From NCBI GenBank assembly GCA_017416055.1, contig JAFQDI010000141.1, forward strand, positions 1 through 13,012: a DNA stretch of 13,012 nucleotides, in the 5' to 3' direction. The stretch is from Lachnospiraceae bacterium. Lineage in GTDB: Bacteria; Bacillota_A; Clostridia; Lachnospirales; Lachnospiraceae. The stretch's first letter is position 1, and each line of letters begins with the position of its first letter. The notes below the pieces were generated by a model that ran no database searches, was not told the origin of the DNA, and saw only the letters and a program-made list of their open reading frames with translations. The translations under genes and the position numbers were made by a program. Shown here in pieces: positions 4,868-13,012 of this stretch.

Positions 4868-5506
4868 TCAAGGGGTTGCAATCAGTTTGCAGATCGGCTG
4901 TCCGAGACCGGAGAATTTCGCTTCATACTCAGTCATCACATTACCTGTACACATTTCGTCATCGTGATGCAGATCAAACGTGTGAGCAGTCAGATTCCAG
5001 CCGGCCTCCGGAACGGACTCCAGAGAGAAAGCAAAAAGATCCTGATTGTCTGTTTTGAATTCCAACTGACCGTCGGGAGCTAAAAACTGACGGTAACGGT
5101 TCAAAAACGGAACGGAGGTGAGTCGTCGTTTCGCATGGCGGGCTTTCGGCCAGGGATCGGAGAAGTTTAGGTAAATGCGGTCGACCTCGCCGGGCGCAAA
5201 AATCTCGGGGAGATTGGCGGCATCTACCCACAAAAAACGCAGGTTGGGGATTTCTTCCTCCTCCACCTTCTGGACAGCGCGCACTAAAACACTGGCGAAC
5301 AGTTCCACACCCAGATAGTTGATTTCCGGGTGAAGCAGGGCCATCTGACGGATAAACTGTCCCTTGCCCATGCCGATCTCCACATGGATGGGGGCTTTCC
5401 GCTCAAAATAAGTATTCCAATTTCCGCGATACTGCGCCGGATCGTTGACGCAGTAGGAGCTTGATTCGATCAGTTCTTTTGAACCGGGTACATTTCTCAG
5501 TCGCAT
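4868..5506 (-). CDS. trmB: tRNA (guanine-N7-)-methyltransferase TrmB
   Basis: A 212-residue SAM-dependent enzyme that makes 7-methylguanosine at position 46 in the tRNA variable loop. The SAM-binding EIGMGKG is at 43-49. The family hallmark YLNFSDPWPKARHAKRR is at 112-128, with the catalytic-region D117. FKTDN is at 150-154 and the C-terminal TEYEAKF at 192-198. Length matches the family (about 210-230). The ATG at 5506 follows AAGGAAGG in the minus-strand reading (5511-5520). It has its own promoter (5621-5649), divergent from the carboxypeptidase gene, and a terminator-like repeat downstream. Confidence 0.97.
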   Translation of the reverse strand: MRLRNVPGSKELIESSSYCVNDPAQYRGNWNTYFERKAPIHVEIGMGKGQFIRQMALLHPEINYLGVELFASVLVRAVQKVEEEEIPNLRFLWVDAANLPEIFAPGEVDRIYLNFSDPWPKARHAKRRLTSVPFLNRYRQFLAPDGQLEFKTDNQDLFAFSLESVPEAGWNLTAHTFDLHHDDEMCTGNVMTEYEAKFSGLGQPICKLIATP

Positions 5507-5620
5507 ATGATTCCTTCCTTTAATTCGTTCGTATCAAAAGACTGCAGATTCCTGCCGAAAGGTCTTTGACAAAGGACGAAAACCTTAAGCTTTTGGCATG
5601 ATTTTCCGCACACTGAGCCC

Positions 5621-5649
5621 AGTATACCAAATCATGAAAAAAATTTAAA
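5621..5649 (-). promoter_or_regulatory. Promoter of trmB (extended -10)
   Basis: On the minus strand TTTAAA (5644-5649), a 17-bp spacer and TATACT (5621-5626) are present. TG precedes the -10 by one base, making an extended -10. The leader to the ATG at 5506 is about 108 nt, which is long, and holds only small imperfect hairpins. The -35 lies about 20 bp from the -35 of the divergent carboxypeptidase promoter. Confidence 0.6.
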
Positions 5650-5668
5650 GATTTATCTGAAATTTTTT

Positions 5669-5697
5669 GTGACAAGATGGCTTGAATGGTGTATGAT
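5669..5697 (+). promoter_or_regulatory. Sigma-A promoter of the DUF1461-carboxypeptidase gene
   Basis: GTGACA (5669-5674) and TATGAT (5692-5697) are spaced by 17 bp; each differs from consensus at one position. The leader of about 62 nt contains a small GCCGCC/GGCGGC hairpin around 5715-5733, ahead of the ribosome binding site. Confidence 0.65.
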
Positions 5698-5766
5698 AGA
5701 GGAGGCATATGATCGCCGCCGGGGAAAGGCGGCTGATTTTGATAGATGGGATGAGGAGTGTTACAG

Positions 5767-7929
5767 ATGAGAAAGCTTACCTATCCGGTTGCGGTACTGG
5801 CCGTGATCGCATTGATTGTTGTGTTGTTGATTTCGTCGGTGGAGATCGCCGCTTACGGAGATTATGGTTTTTTCGAGAAGGAATATGAGAAGTACGATGT
5901 TTTGGACCGCGTGAATATGGAGATGGACGACCTGATGCATGTGACCAGGGAAATGATGGCCTATCTTCGCGGAAATCGTGATGAACTGTCGGTGGAGACG
6001 ACCGTCGGCGGTCAGACCATGGACTTTTTCAATGAGCAGGACCGGATACATATGAAAGATGTGCAAATTCTGTTTATCGGCGGTATTCAGATCAGAAGGA
6101 TCTGTGTGGCGATCGTGATGGTGGCGATTGCACTGCTGGCGGCACTGAAAGTACCGTTGAAGAAAGTGCTGCCAAAGGTGTTTTTGTGGGTCACGGGGGC
6201 TCTTTTTGCGGTCATTTTGGTGATTGCGGTCTGCGCGATGATCGATTTTACCCGTTGTTTTACCGTGTTTCATGAGATTTTCTTTGACAATGATTTATGG
6301 TTGTTTGATCCAAACACGGATTTGATGATCAATGTGTTGGTGGAGGAGTTTTTTATGGATATTGCAGTGCGTATCGTGCTGATCTTTGCGGCATTTATGG
6401 CAGTGATCGGAGTGGGGTGCGGAGCACTTTTGGCGATTGAGAGGCGTAAAAAGAGAGTGGGCGGCGGTGCGGTGAAGGCGATGGCACTTTTCCTGGCGGT
6501 GATGCTTTGCGGAAGTTCCTTTGTCTCTCCGAGGACGGCAAAGGCCGCTCCGACGGAGACGATTGAGAGCCCGGTGGAGGAGATCGTGACGGAGCATGTG
6601 GATCACGGATTTTCTTTCCCCAGCCAGTGGCCTGAGGCACCCGAACTGACGGCGGGAGCGGCAGTTCTCATGGAGGTTACCACCGGAACGGTGATCTATG
6701 CGAAAAACGCCGAGGTGGAGCTCTATCCGGCCAGCATGACGAAGGTGATGACCGGACTTTTGGTGTCCGAATTAGGAACCATGAGCGATATGGTCACTTA
6801 CTCATGGGATGCGGTAAGGACCAATATGGAGTCCGGAGCCATGCATATCGGCATAGAACCGAACGAAAGACTCTCTGTTCAGGAAAGTATGTACGGTATG
6901 ATGCTGCTGTCGGCGAACGATGCGGCCAACGGTTTGGCTGAGTATATTGCGGGGTCCAATGAGAGTTTTGCTGAGTTGATGAACCGGAAAGCGAAGGAAT
7001 TGGGAGCGTTGAACACACATTTCTCCAATCCCAGCGGTTTATTTGCACCTGACCATTATACGACCTGCTATGATATGGCGCTGATTCTCGCCGCAGCGAT
7101 TCAGAATCCTACATACCTGTCGATCTGCACGACTTACCGCTATACCATCGAGGAGACAGCGGACTATAAGCGGACATGTTATTGTCATTTGTCGCACTCC
7201 ATGAAACCGGGGAGTGAATATGAATACGAAGGCTTTGTGTGTGGAAAAACCGGATGGGTGGAACAGTCGGGAAACACATTGGCCACTTACTGTGAGCGCG
7301 ATGGCATGAAGCTGATCGCGGTGGTGATGAAGGACAGTAAGCCGAATCACTATGTAGATACCACAGCACTGATGGATTATGGATTTGAGAATTTTAAACT
7401 GAGTCAGATTGATGGTTCACTGATTTCCGGCGAGACCGGTTCCGATCACTACCTGGGCGGATCAGATCTGTTTGATCAGTCCGGTTTTACCATCGAGGAG
7501 AACCATGACAGTTACATCGTACTGCCGAAGGAGGCGGAGATGTCCGATGTGGTCTGCACATTGGATTATGATTTGGAAGCAGGAGAGCAGAAAGACGGAC
7601 TGATTGCAAACATCATTTATTCTTACTACGATATGGTGGTGGGAAGCGGAACACTGGAATTTGTGAAGAATGAGGCGAATTTTTCAGAGCCAAACATCGG
7701 AGAACCGCCGGAGACGGACTCCACGGAAGACGAAGAACCGAGACGCGAGATCATTTTGACGGTGGGGCAGGTGATTCTGATCGGGGTGGCAGTTCTGGTG
7801 GCGGTGCTGATCATTGTGTTCCTGATCATTTATTTCCAGCCAAAGCGTGTGACGGCCCGTCGGATCCAGCGCCGTCGCCGCGCGAGGGCAAAGCGTTACC
7901 GCATGCGTCGCGGCTGGGACAAACGATAA
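5767..7929 (+). CDS. DUF1461/TIGR01906-like membrane domain fused to D-alanyl-D-alanine carboxypeptidase (peptidase S11)
   Basis: A 720-residue membrane protein with two parts. Residues 1-222 look like the DUF1461/TIGR01906 family: TM1 about 7-28, an extracytoplasmic loop, TM2 about 111-130, TM3 about 138-160, the family pattern FHEIFFDNDLWLFDPNTDLMI from H169, then TM4 about 198-222. After a basic loop (ERRKKR), residues 233-262 read like a carboxypeptidase signal peptide (hydrophobic from M239, then SPRTAKAA). The S11 domain carries all three active-site motifs: SMTK (S323, K326), SAN (382-384) and KTG (494-496). It should trim the terminal D-Ala of peptidoglycan stem peptides outside the membrane. 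A C-terminal TM (about 662-690) and an Arg-rich tail follow. The ATG at 5767 follows GAGGAG (5753-5758) at 8 nt. Positive-inside charges agree with one coherent topology. An internal start giving a separate carboxypeptidase is the alternative. Confidence 0.88.
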   Translation: MRKLTYPVAVLAVIALIVVLLISSVEIAAYGDYGFFEKEYEKYDVLDRVNMEMDDLMHVTREMMAYLRGNRDELSVETTVGGQTMDFFNEQDRIHMKDVQILFIGGIQIRRICVAIVMVAIALLAALKVPLKKVLPKVFLWVTGALFAVILVIAVCAMIDFTRCFTVFHEIFFDNDLWLFDPNTDLMINVLVEEFFMDIAVRIVLIFAAFMAVIGVGCGALLAIERRKKRVGGGAVKAMALFLAVMLCGSSFVSPRTAKAAPTETIESPVEEIVTEHVDHGFSFPSQWPEAPELTAGAAVLMEVTTGTVIYAKNAEVELYPASMTKVMTGLLVSELGTMSDMVTYSWDAVRTNMESGAMHIGIEPNERLSVQESMYGMMLLSANDAANGLAEYIAGSNESFAELMNRKAKELGALNTHFSNPSGLFAPDHYTTCYDMALILAAAIQNPTYLSICTTYRYTIEETADYKRTCYCHLSHSMKPGSEYEYEGFVCGKTGWVEQSGNTLATYCERDGMKLIAVVMKDSKPNHYVDTTALMDYGFENFKLSQIDGSLISGETGSDHYLGGSDLFDQSGFTIEENHDSYIVLPKEAEMSDVVCTLDYDLEAGEQKDGLIANIIYSYYDMVVGSGTLEFVKNEANFSEPNIGEPPETDSTEDEEPRREIILTVGQVILIGVAVLVAVLIIVFLIIYFQPKRVTARRIQRRRRARAKRYRMRRGWDKR

Positions 7930-8005
7930 AAAAATTGATAAGACTTCCATATTGTGACAGAGATTGCAGAATGTATCTTTTATACTGTAGCCGGGAGGTA
8001 ACGGT

Positions 8006-9391
8006 ATGAAAGAGCAGAAGGGATGGCTGGTAAAAACAGCGGCAATCGTGTTGGGTGGAATACGCCTGGGGGCCGCACTCGGTGCGGCCGCCGGGATTTT
8101 TTGTGCTGTCATTTATGTGGTGAAGGAGCGTGAGATGGTTTTGCTGACCATGTTATTGGTGGCAGGACTGTTGATGGCGGTGGCCCGGTACAGTTGGAGG
8201 AGCGGAAAGCTTCGGGTTGAACGGCTCAAACCATCAGGCCGGTTGCCGGAGGAGGAGGCAATCGCGGTGGAGAAACTGGAATCCATCGGTGAGGCGCTTC
8301 ACTTGTTGGCGGATCATTATCAGGAACTTCCGGAAAATGCCTGGGAGCCGGGGGAGTCGTATATACAGGCGGTGACCTGGTATGCGGGTTATCTGGAGGA
8401 GAAACAGGCGGCCTCAGTGGGAATGGAGGAGACTGCAAGGTTGATCGGTGCGTTGCTCTGTGAGTATCAGGAGATGGAAGATGCGACCGGACAGTGGAAA
8501 GCTCGCCTTGGCGAACGAATGAAGGAGAAAAAGCTTGCATTGGACAGGCTTCGAATCAAACAGAGCGGAAATGGACGGATGTCCATTGACATGACCGTTC
8601 ATACCATGCGAAGTCGCTGCATCCCAACAAAGGAACTGACAGTGATCTTGAATCAGGAACTGGGAAAAACAGTAAAGCCGGATCAGGGGGCAAGGGCAGT
8701 GATCGGGAAAGACCCGATTCAGATCTGTTTTCGGGAAGAGACTGAGTTTCACATGCTTTATGAGGTGGCGAGGGAGGTCAAAGAGGAATCTTCCGCTTCA
8801 GGAGACAATTTTTCCTGCATGAAGCTGTCGGAAGGGAAGGCTGTGTTTGGGCTTTCTGACGGAATGGGAACGGGAGAATTGGCAGCAAAAGACAGTGAGG
8901 CAGTTATGGAACTGGCAGAAAAACTGTTGGAAGCAGGGTACGGTGAGAATGCGGTGGCGCGACTGATCAATGCGATTCTAATTCAGAAGGGAAACAGGCG
9001 ACCCGTGACACTGGATCTGGCCACGGTGGATCTCTATACCGGTGAGTGCTGCTTTACAAAACTTGGAGCGGTAACCACTTGTCTGCGGCGGAACGGAACC
9101 GTGGAACTGATCAGCGGGGAGGCGCTTCCTGCAGGGGTCTTGACGGAGGCGTATCCTATGACGGAGACGAAACAGCTGGAGCACGGGGACATGATCGTGA
9201 TGGTGACAGACGGGGTGTTAGATGCATTTGAGTCCGGAAACCGTGAGGAATTGCTGCAGTATCTCGTCGCAGGGACAACATCGGAAAATCCCAAAGAGGT
9301 CGCGAGACAGATATTAGGGTTTGCCTGCGAGATGGGCGGGAGCCGATTAGACGATATGACTGTGTTGGCGGCCGGAATCTGGAAAAAATAG
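8006..9391 (+). CDS. SpoIIE-like PP2C-type protein phosphatase, short two-helix form
   Basis: A 461-residue protein. Residues about 10-36 and 44-62 are transmembrane, then comes a partly helical region (about 75-200). A SpoIIE-type PP2C domain fills the rest: SGDNFSCMKLSEGKA from 265, SDGMGTGE with D285, the LDLATVDLYTG block, GDMIVMVTDGVLDAF with D402, and LDDMTVLA with D449/D450. These are the expected metal-binding aspartates. In B. subtilis SpoIIE dephosphorylates SpoIIAA and so activates sigma-F in the forespore. That protein has about 827 residues and ten N-terminal helices; this one keeps only two. Position before tilS-hpt-ftsH is that of spoIIE. The ATG at 8006 follows GGGAGG (7993-7998) at 7 nt. 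Upstream, a TATACT at 7981-7986 lacks a good -35. Whether it is the sole SpoIIE cannot be told here. Confidence 0.85.
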   Translation: MKEQKGWLVKTAAIVLGGIRLGAALGAAAGIFCAVIYVVKEREMVLLTMLLVAGLLMAVARYSWRSGKLRVERLKPSGRLPEEEAIAVEKLESIGEALHLLADHYQELPENAWEPGESYIQAVTWYAGYLEEKQAASVGMEETARLIGALLCEYQEMEDATGQWKARLGERMKEKKLALDRLRIKQSGNGRMSIDMTVHTMRSRCIPTKELTVILNQELGKTVKPDQGARAVIGKDPIQICFREETEFHMLYEVAREVKEESSASGDNFSCMKLSEGKAVFGLSDGMGTGELAAKDSEAVMELAEKLLEAGYGENAVARLINAILIQKGNRRPVTLDLATVDLYTGECCFTKLGAVTTCLRRNGTVELISGEALPAGVLTEAYPMTETKQLEHGDMIVMVTDGVLDAFESGNREELLQYLVAGTTSENPKEVARQILGFACEMGGSRLDDMTVLAAGIWKK

Positions 9392-9394
9392 TGC

Positions 9395-9423
9395 TTGCCA
9401 GTCTTCTTTCTTCCATGTAAAAT
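9395..9423 (+). promoter_or_regulatory. Sigma-A promoter of tilS-hpt-ftsH
   Basis: TTGCCA (9395-9400) and TAAAAT (9418-9423) are spaced by 17 bp, each one mismatch from consensus, just after the phosphatase stop. The predicted start lies about 29 nt before tilS. No other promoter is evident within the operon. Confidence 0.75.
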
Positions 9424-9458
9424 AAGAATATATTTCACACAGATAAGGTGCGTATACG

Positions 9459-10817
9459 ATGAGGCAAGCAGATCGATTCGGACAGATAAAACTGCATATT
9501 CGGGAATCCGGCCTTTTGAGCGAAGGTGACCGCGTGGTCATTGGCGTATCCGGCGGCGCGGATTCCGTCTTTTTGCTCTATGTACTCGCTGAGCTGAGAG
9601 ATGAAGGATGGATCAGGTTATCCGCGGTCCATGTGCATCACGGCATTCGCGGTGACGAGGCGGATGAGGACGCGGAGTTTGTGCAAAAGATGTGCGAGAG
9701 GCTTCGGGTTCCCTGTCATGTGGAGTATGTGGATGTGCCCGCACTGGCGGCAAAGGAGAAGTTGACCCTTGAGGAGGCCGGCAGAAAGGCGAGATATGCC
9801 TGCTTTGCCCGGGAGAAAGAGCGGATTTTTGCGGACAAACTGGCCGTGGCCCATCACAAAGATGACAGTGCGGAGACGATACTGTTCAATTTGGTGCGCG
9901 GCAGCGGCATTAAAGGCTTGTGTGGGATCGCGCCGGTACAGGGAGATATCGTGCGGCCACTGTTGAACGTGCGCCGGGCAGAGATTGAGGAGGCACTGTT
10001 AGAGCGCGGGATATCATGGAGAATTGATTCTACCAACGGAGATGTCCGCTACAGCCGGAACCGGATTCGAGGAGAACTGATTCCATACCTCGAACGGGAA
10101 TTGAATCCGGAGACAGTAAATCATCTGAACACCGCAGCGACGATGTTACAGGAGATTGATACGTATATGGAAGAGATGGTCGATAGGTGGCTTCATGGCG
10201 AGGAAGAGCACCGATTGAATCTTCGAAAATTCGGTGAAACCGGAGCTGCCCTGCAGAGTTATCTGATCCGTCGGAGAATCTCGGAGATCGGTGGGCTGAA
10301 AGATATAGGCAGGGAACATATTGAGGCGGTGAAAGGCCTGACTTTTGGGAGCGTGGGAAAAGTGGTTTGCCTTCCCGGGGGGAGAAAGGTGCGTCGCGAT
10401 TATGAGGATCTGGTGTTTATCGCTGAGGGTAAGACAGAGCAAGTACAAAAAAGTGGATTCCGGGTGGAATGGCAGGAAATTTCCAGGGATTTTTTTGAAA
10501 AAATTCAATTTGACCAGTATACGAAATGCTTTGATTATGATAAAATAAAAGGTGATTTGCATTTACGGACCAGACAGACCGGCGATCGCATCGCCGTGTT
10601 TGCGGACGGAAGAACGCAGTCACTGAAAGAATATATGATCAATGTACGGATTCCGGCGCAACAGAGGGATCAGATTCCGATTTTGTTTGGCGGCAATGAG
10701 GTGCTTTGGATTGTAGGACACCGGGCGAGTGAACGCCATCGCGTGACCGATGAGACCCGGAGAATATTGTTGGTCACGGTAAAACCGATGACCGGAGCAA
10801 AAGAACAGGAGACTTAA
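9459..10817 (+). CDS. tilS: tRNA(Ile)-lysidine synthase TilS
   Basis: A 452-residue ATP-dependent enzyme that converts C34 of the CAU-anticodon tRNA-Ile to lysidine, letting it read AUA; it is essential in most bacteria. The N-terminal PP-loop ATPase motif is VSGGADS at 30-36. It is followed by AVHVHHGIRGDEADEDAEF and VAHHKDDSAETILFNLVRGSGIKGL, all family hallmarks. The C-terminal tRNA-binding domain is visible from LRTRQTGDRI through LKEYMINVRIPAQQR to GHRASERHRVT. Length is normal (B. subtilis 472). The ATG at 9459 follows AAGGTG (9445-9450) at 8 nt. hpt starts one base after its stop, so the two are probably coupled. Confidence 0.97.
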   Translation: MRQADRFGQIKLHIRESGLLSEGDRVVIGVSGGADSVFLLYVLAELRDEGWIRLSAVHVHHGIRGDEADEDAEFVQKMCERLRVPCHVEYVDVPALAAKEKLTLEEAGRKARYACFAREKERIFADKLAVAHHKDDSAETILFNLVRGSGIKGLCGIAPVQGDIVRPLLNVRRAEIEEALLERGISWRIDSTNGDVRYSRNRIRGELIPYLERELNPETVNHLNTAATMLQEIDTYMEEMVDRWLHGEEEHRLNLRKFGETGAALQSYLIRRRISEIGGLKDIGREHIEAVKGLTFGSVGKVVCLPGGRKVRRDYEDLVFIAEGKTEQVQKSGFRVEWQEISRDFFEKIQFDQYTKCFDYDKIKGDLHLRTRQTGDRIAVFADGRTQSLKEYMINVRIPAQQRDQIPILFGGNEVLWIVGHRASERHRVTDETRRILLVTVKPMTGAKEQET

Positions 10818-10818
10818 G

Positions 10819-11352
10819 ATGGCAGAGAGAATCAAAGTAATGATTAGTGCAGAAGAGTTGGCGACTCGTATTCGCGAGATTGCAGATCAGGTTCAGAAGG
10901 ATTATGAGGGAGAGACACTTCAGCTTGTGTGTATTTTGAAGGGAAGTGTATTTTTTGCCTGCGATCTGGCAAAGATGCTGGATATGGATGTGCGCCTTGA
11001 CTTTATGACCGTTTCCAGCTACGGAAGCGGAACGGAGAGCAGCGGTGCAGTGAAGATCAAGAAGGATTTGGATCATCCGATTGAGGGCAAGCACGTATTG
11101 ATCGTGGAGGATATTATCGACTCCGGTCATACCTTGAGTGCTCTGTTGCCGATGCTTCGTCTGAGAAATCCTGCATCCATCGAAGTGGCGACGATTTTGG
11201 ATAAGCCTTCACGCCGTGTGAAGCATGATGTGCAAGTAAAGTATGTCGGTTTCCGGATTCCCGATGAGTTTGTGGTTGGTTATGGTTTGGATTACGACCA
11301 GAAGTACAGAAATCTGCCCTTCATCGGAGTGGTGGAGTCTGACGGAGAGTAA
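10819..11352 (+). CDS. hpt: Hypoxanthine phosphoribosyltransferase
   Basis: A 177-residue purine salvage enzyme that makes IMP or GMP from hypoxanthine or guanine and PRPP in the cytoplasm. [11 protein letters not shown] provides the pyrophosphate-binding loop. The PRPP motif [14 protein letters not shown] runs from about 93 to 106, with E97, D98 and the catalytic D101. [17 protein letters not shown] near the C terminus is the purine-binding and metal region. Length is typical (about 180). The ATG at 10819 lies one base after the tilS stop, with AGGAG (10807-10811) inside the tilS end. The tilS-hpt-ftsH order is conserved in Firmicutes; some species even fuse TilS and Hpt. Confidence 0.96.
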   Translation: MAERIKVMISAEELATRIREIADQVQKDYEGETLQLVCILKGSVFFACDLAKMLDMDVRLDFMTVSSYGSGTESSGAVKIKKDLDHPIEGKHVLIVEDIIDSGHTLSALLPMLRLRNPASIEVATILDKPSRRVKHDVQVKYVGFRIPDEFVVGYGLDYDQKYRNLPFIGVVESDGE

Positions 11353-11398
11353 TAAAAAGAATCGGATTCCCTTTCGGGATTCAAGGAGGATATACAGA

Positions 11399-13012
11399 TT
11401 GGAAAAACAGCGTAGAACAGGGTCAGGATTATATGTTATCCTAATATTGCTGGTTATCTGGGCGGTGGTTTGGGTGACTACTCTGACCCGCGATGACAAC
11501 AGCATCACACATAACGAGTATCAGCAGTTGCTGGCAGCCGGAAGCATCAAGGAAGCCTTGCTCATCCCAAACAAGGAGACACCTACCGGCGAGATACGGA
11601 TACTGCTGAACAGCGGAGCAAAATATTTTCTGTATACGGACAATGTGGCTGAGGCGAGACAGGAGCTTTTGGCGGCAGATGTTATCGTCTCTGAGCGCAG
11701 TGTGCCGGAGGAGAACACGTTTCTGTCGATCGTGTTGCCAATCCTGGTCGGCATGTTGATCGTGTCGTTTTTGGTCATGATGATGATGAACCGCATGATG
11801 GCGGGAGCAAACGGCGGGAACAATTCCAAAATGATGAATTTCGGAAAGAGCCGTGCAAAGATGATCAAAGGACTCGCCGGAATCAATTTCGGAAGTGTGG
11901 CGGGACTTCGTGAGGAGAAGGAAGATCTGGAGGAGATTGTTGATTTTCTGAAGTACCCGGAGAAGTATGTGAAGGTGGGCGCGCGTATCCCCAAGGGTGT
12001 ATTGCTGGTTGGCCCTCCCGGAACCGGTAAGACACTGCTGGCGAAGGCTGTGGCCGGTGAGGCAAAGGTACCGTTTTTCAGTATTTCCGGCTCTGACTTT
12101 GTGGAGATGTTTGTCGGTGTCGGCGCATCCCGTGTGAGAGATTTGTTTGATGAGGGAAAGCGAAACGCTCCCTGTATTATTTTTATCGATGAGATCGATG
12201 CGGTTGCCAGACGCAGAGGAACCGGTATGGGTGGTGGCCACGATGAGCGTGAGCAGACCCTGAACCAGTTGCTGGTTGAGATGGATGGTTTTGGCGTGAA
12301 CGAGGGAATTATCGTGATGGCTGCGACCAACCGTGCGGATATCCTGGACCCTGCGATCTTAAGACCCGGCCGTTTTGACCGAAAGATTACGGTGGGACGT
12401 CCTGACGTGAGGGGACGAGAGGAGATCCTTCGCGTTCACAGTAAAAACAAGCCGCTGGGCGATGATATTGACTTGCACCAGATCGCGCGGACGACAGCCG
12501 GATTTGCAGGTGCAGACCTGGAAAACCTGATGAATGAGGCTGCGATTGCAGCAGCAAAGGATAATCGCCAGTTTATTCGCCAGGATGACGTGAATAAATC
12601 TTTCATTAAGGTGGGTATCGGTACGGAGAAACGCAGCAGGGTGATTCCCGAAGAAGAAAGAAGAAATACAGCATTCCATGAGGCAGGTCATGCGATTCTG
12701 TTCCATGTTCTGCCGAATGTGGGGCCGGTGCATACCGTTTCCATTATTCCTACGGGCATCAGCGCAGCGGGATATACGATGCCTTTGCCTGAGAAGGATA
12801 ATGTTTGTCCGACGAAGAGCCAGATGCTTCAGAACATTATGGTGTCTTTGGGTGGACGGATTGCGGAGGATATCGCCTTTGGCGATATCACGACCGGAGC
12901 ATCCCAGGATATTAAGGACGCGACAAAGACTGCCCGTGCGATGGTAATCAAATACGGTATGAGCGATAAAGTGGGCATGATCAACTATGACAGTGACGAT
13001 GATGAGGTATTC
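11399..13012 (+). CDS. ftsH: ATP-dependent zinc metalloprotease FtsH (partial, runs off the right edge)
   Basis: The first 538 codons of a membrane-anchored AAA+ protease that degrades misfolded membrane and regulatory proteins. TM1 lies at about 10-29 ([20 protein letters not shown]), an extracytoplasmic domain follows, then TM2 at about 108-131. The AAA domain has Walker A GPPGTGKT (205-212), Walker B IIFIDEID (D264, E265) and the second region of homology ILRPGRFDR. The protease zinc motif is HEAGH at 427-431, and the third zinc ligand is probably D504 in TTGASQD. The start is TTG at 11399, set by AAGGAGG (11383-11389) 9 nt upstream; no in-frame ATG or GTG gives a complete TM1. The C-terminal part is missing because the window ends. 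It is the third gene of the tilS operon. Confidence 0.96.
   Translation, partial: MEKQRRTGSGLYVILILLVIWAVVWVTTLTRDDNSITHNEYQQLLAAGSIKEALLIPNKETPTGEIRILLNSGAKYFLYTDNVAEARQELLAADVIVSERSVPEENTFLSIVLPILVGMLIVSFLVMMMMNRMMAGANGGNNSKMMNFGKSRAKMIKGLAGINFGSVAGLREEKEDLEEIVDFLKYPEKYVKVGARIPKGVLLVGPPGTGKTLLAKAVAGEAKVPFFSISGSDFVEMFVGVGASRVRDLFDEGKRNAPCIIFIDEIDAVARRRGTGMGGGHDEREQTLNQLLVEMDGFGVNEGIIVMAATNRADILDPAILRPGRFDRKITVGRPDVRGREEILRVHSKNKPLGDDIDLHQIARTTAGFAGADLENLMNEAAIAAAKDNRQFIRQDDVNKSFIKVGIGTEKRSRVIPEEERRNTAFHEAGHAILFHVLPNVGPVHTVSIIPTGISAAGYTMPLPEKDNVCPTKSQMLQNIMVSLGGRIAEDIAFGDITTGASQDIKDATKTARAMVIKYGMSDKVGMINYDSDDDEVF

Noticed and set aside
5520..5708. Minus-strand 62-residue open frame upstream of trmB
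   Set aside because: It spans both divergent promoters, has no ribosome binding site and resembles no family.
5709..5887. Upstream open frame with GAGGAGG and ATG before the carboxypeptidase
   Set aside because: The GAGGAGG is only 3 nt from the ATG and lies at the predicted transcription start, so it would hardly be transcribed. The frame then overlaps the real gene out of phase.
11359..11381. GAATC...GATTC imperfect hairpin between hpt and ftsH as a terminator
   Set aside because: The stem is short and broken, with no T-run after it; the genes look like one operon.
11441..12330. Long minus-strand open frames (over 260 residues) opposite ftsH
   Set aside because: The plus-strand frame is unmistakably FtsH with all motifs; the antisense frames are shadows of its codon bias.

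Overview
The window is a core chromosomal segment of an endospore-forming, Gram-positive anaerobe, most likely a Lachnospiraceae-type member of the Clostridia. This rests on the gene order spoVT - HU - rqcP - yabP - yabQ - divIC ... spoIIE-like - tilS - hpt - ftsH, which is the classic Bacillus/Clostridia order with lineage-specific changes, on strong AGGAGG-type ribosome binding sites, and on intrinsic hairpin plus U-tract terminators. The assignment is made from family recognition alone; no database search was possible.

Left part (1-2483, + strand). The tail of an unidentified upstream gene ends in an intrinsic terminator. spoVT follows behind a forespore-type (sigma-G-like) promoter whose -10 element sits in a near-perfect inverted repeat. 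The HU gene has its own sigma-A promoter and terminator. rqcP (ribosome rescue) starts straight after that terminator. yabP and yabQ (sporulation) follow, with a very good sigma-E-type promoter overlapping the 3' end of rqcP. divIC (cell division) comes next.

Middle part (2484-5520). mscL (+ strand) has an unusually long charged cytoplasmic extension. A block on the minus strand then carries tRNA-Lys(CTT), a stand-alone siroheme-type sulfite/nitrite reductase family protein with two inserted 4Fe-4S motifs, and trmB. Each has a recognisable promoter and/or terminator. A stretch of about 220 bases between the reductase promoter and the trmB terminator has no gene I can assign.

Right part (5521-13012, + strand). 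A 720-residue membrane protein fuses a DUF1461/TIGR01906-type four-helix membrane domain to a complete D-alanyl-D-alanine carboxypeptidase with a C-terminal anchor. A short two-helix SpoIIE-like PP2C phosphatase follows. The tightly packed tilS-hpt-ftsH operon has a strong promoter in front of tilS; ftsH starts with TTG and runs off the right edge.

Functionally the window mixes sporulation control (SpoVT, YabP, YabQ, SpoIIE-like), envelope and division (DivIC, MscL, carboxypeptidase), translation and tRNA biology (RqcP, TrmB, TilS, tRNA-Lys), purine salvage (Hpt) and membrane proteolysis (FtsH). I see no mobile element, CRISPR array or defence system. The points most worth checking are the DUF1461-carboxypeptidase fusion, the operator-like dyad over the spoVT promoter, the sigma-E promoter hidden in rqcP, and the orphan sulfite-reductase-like gene.
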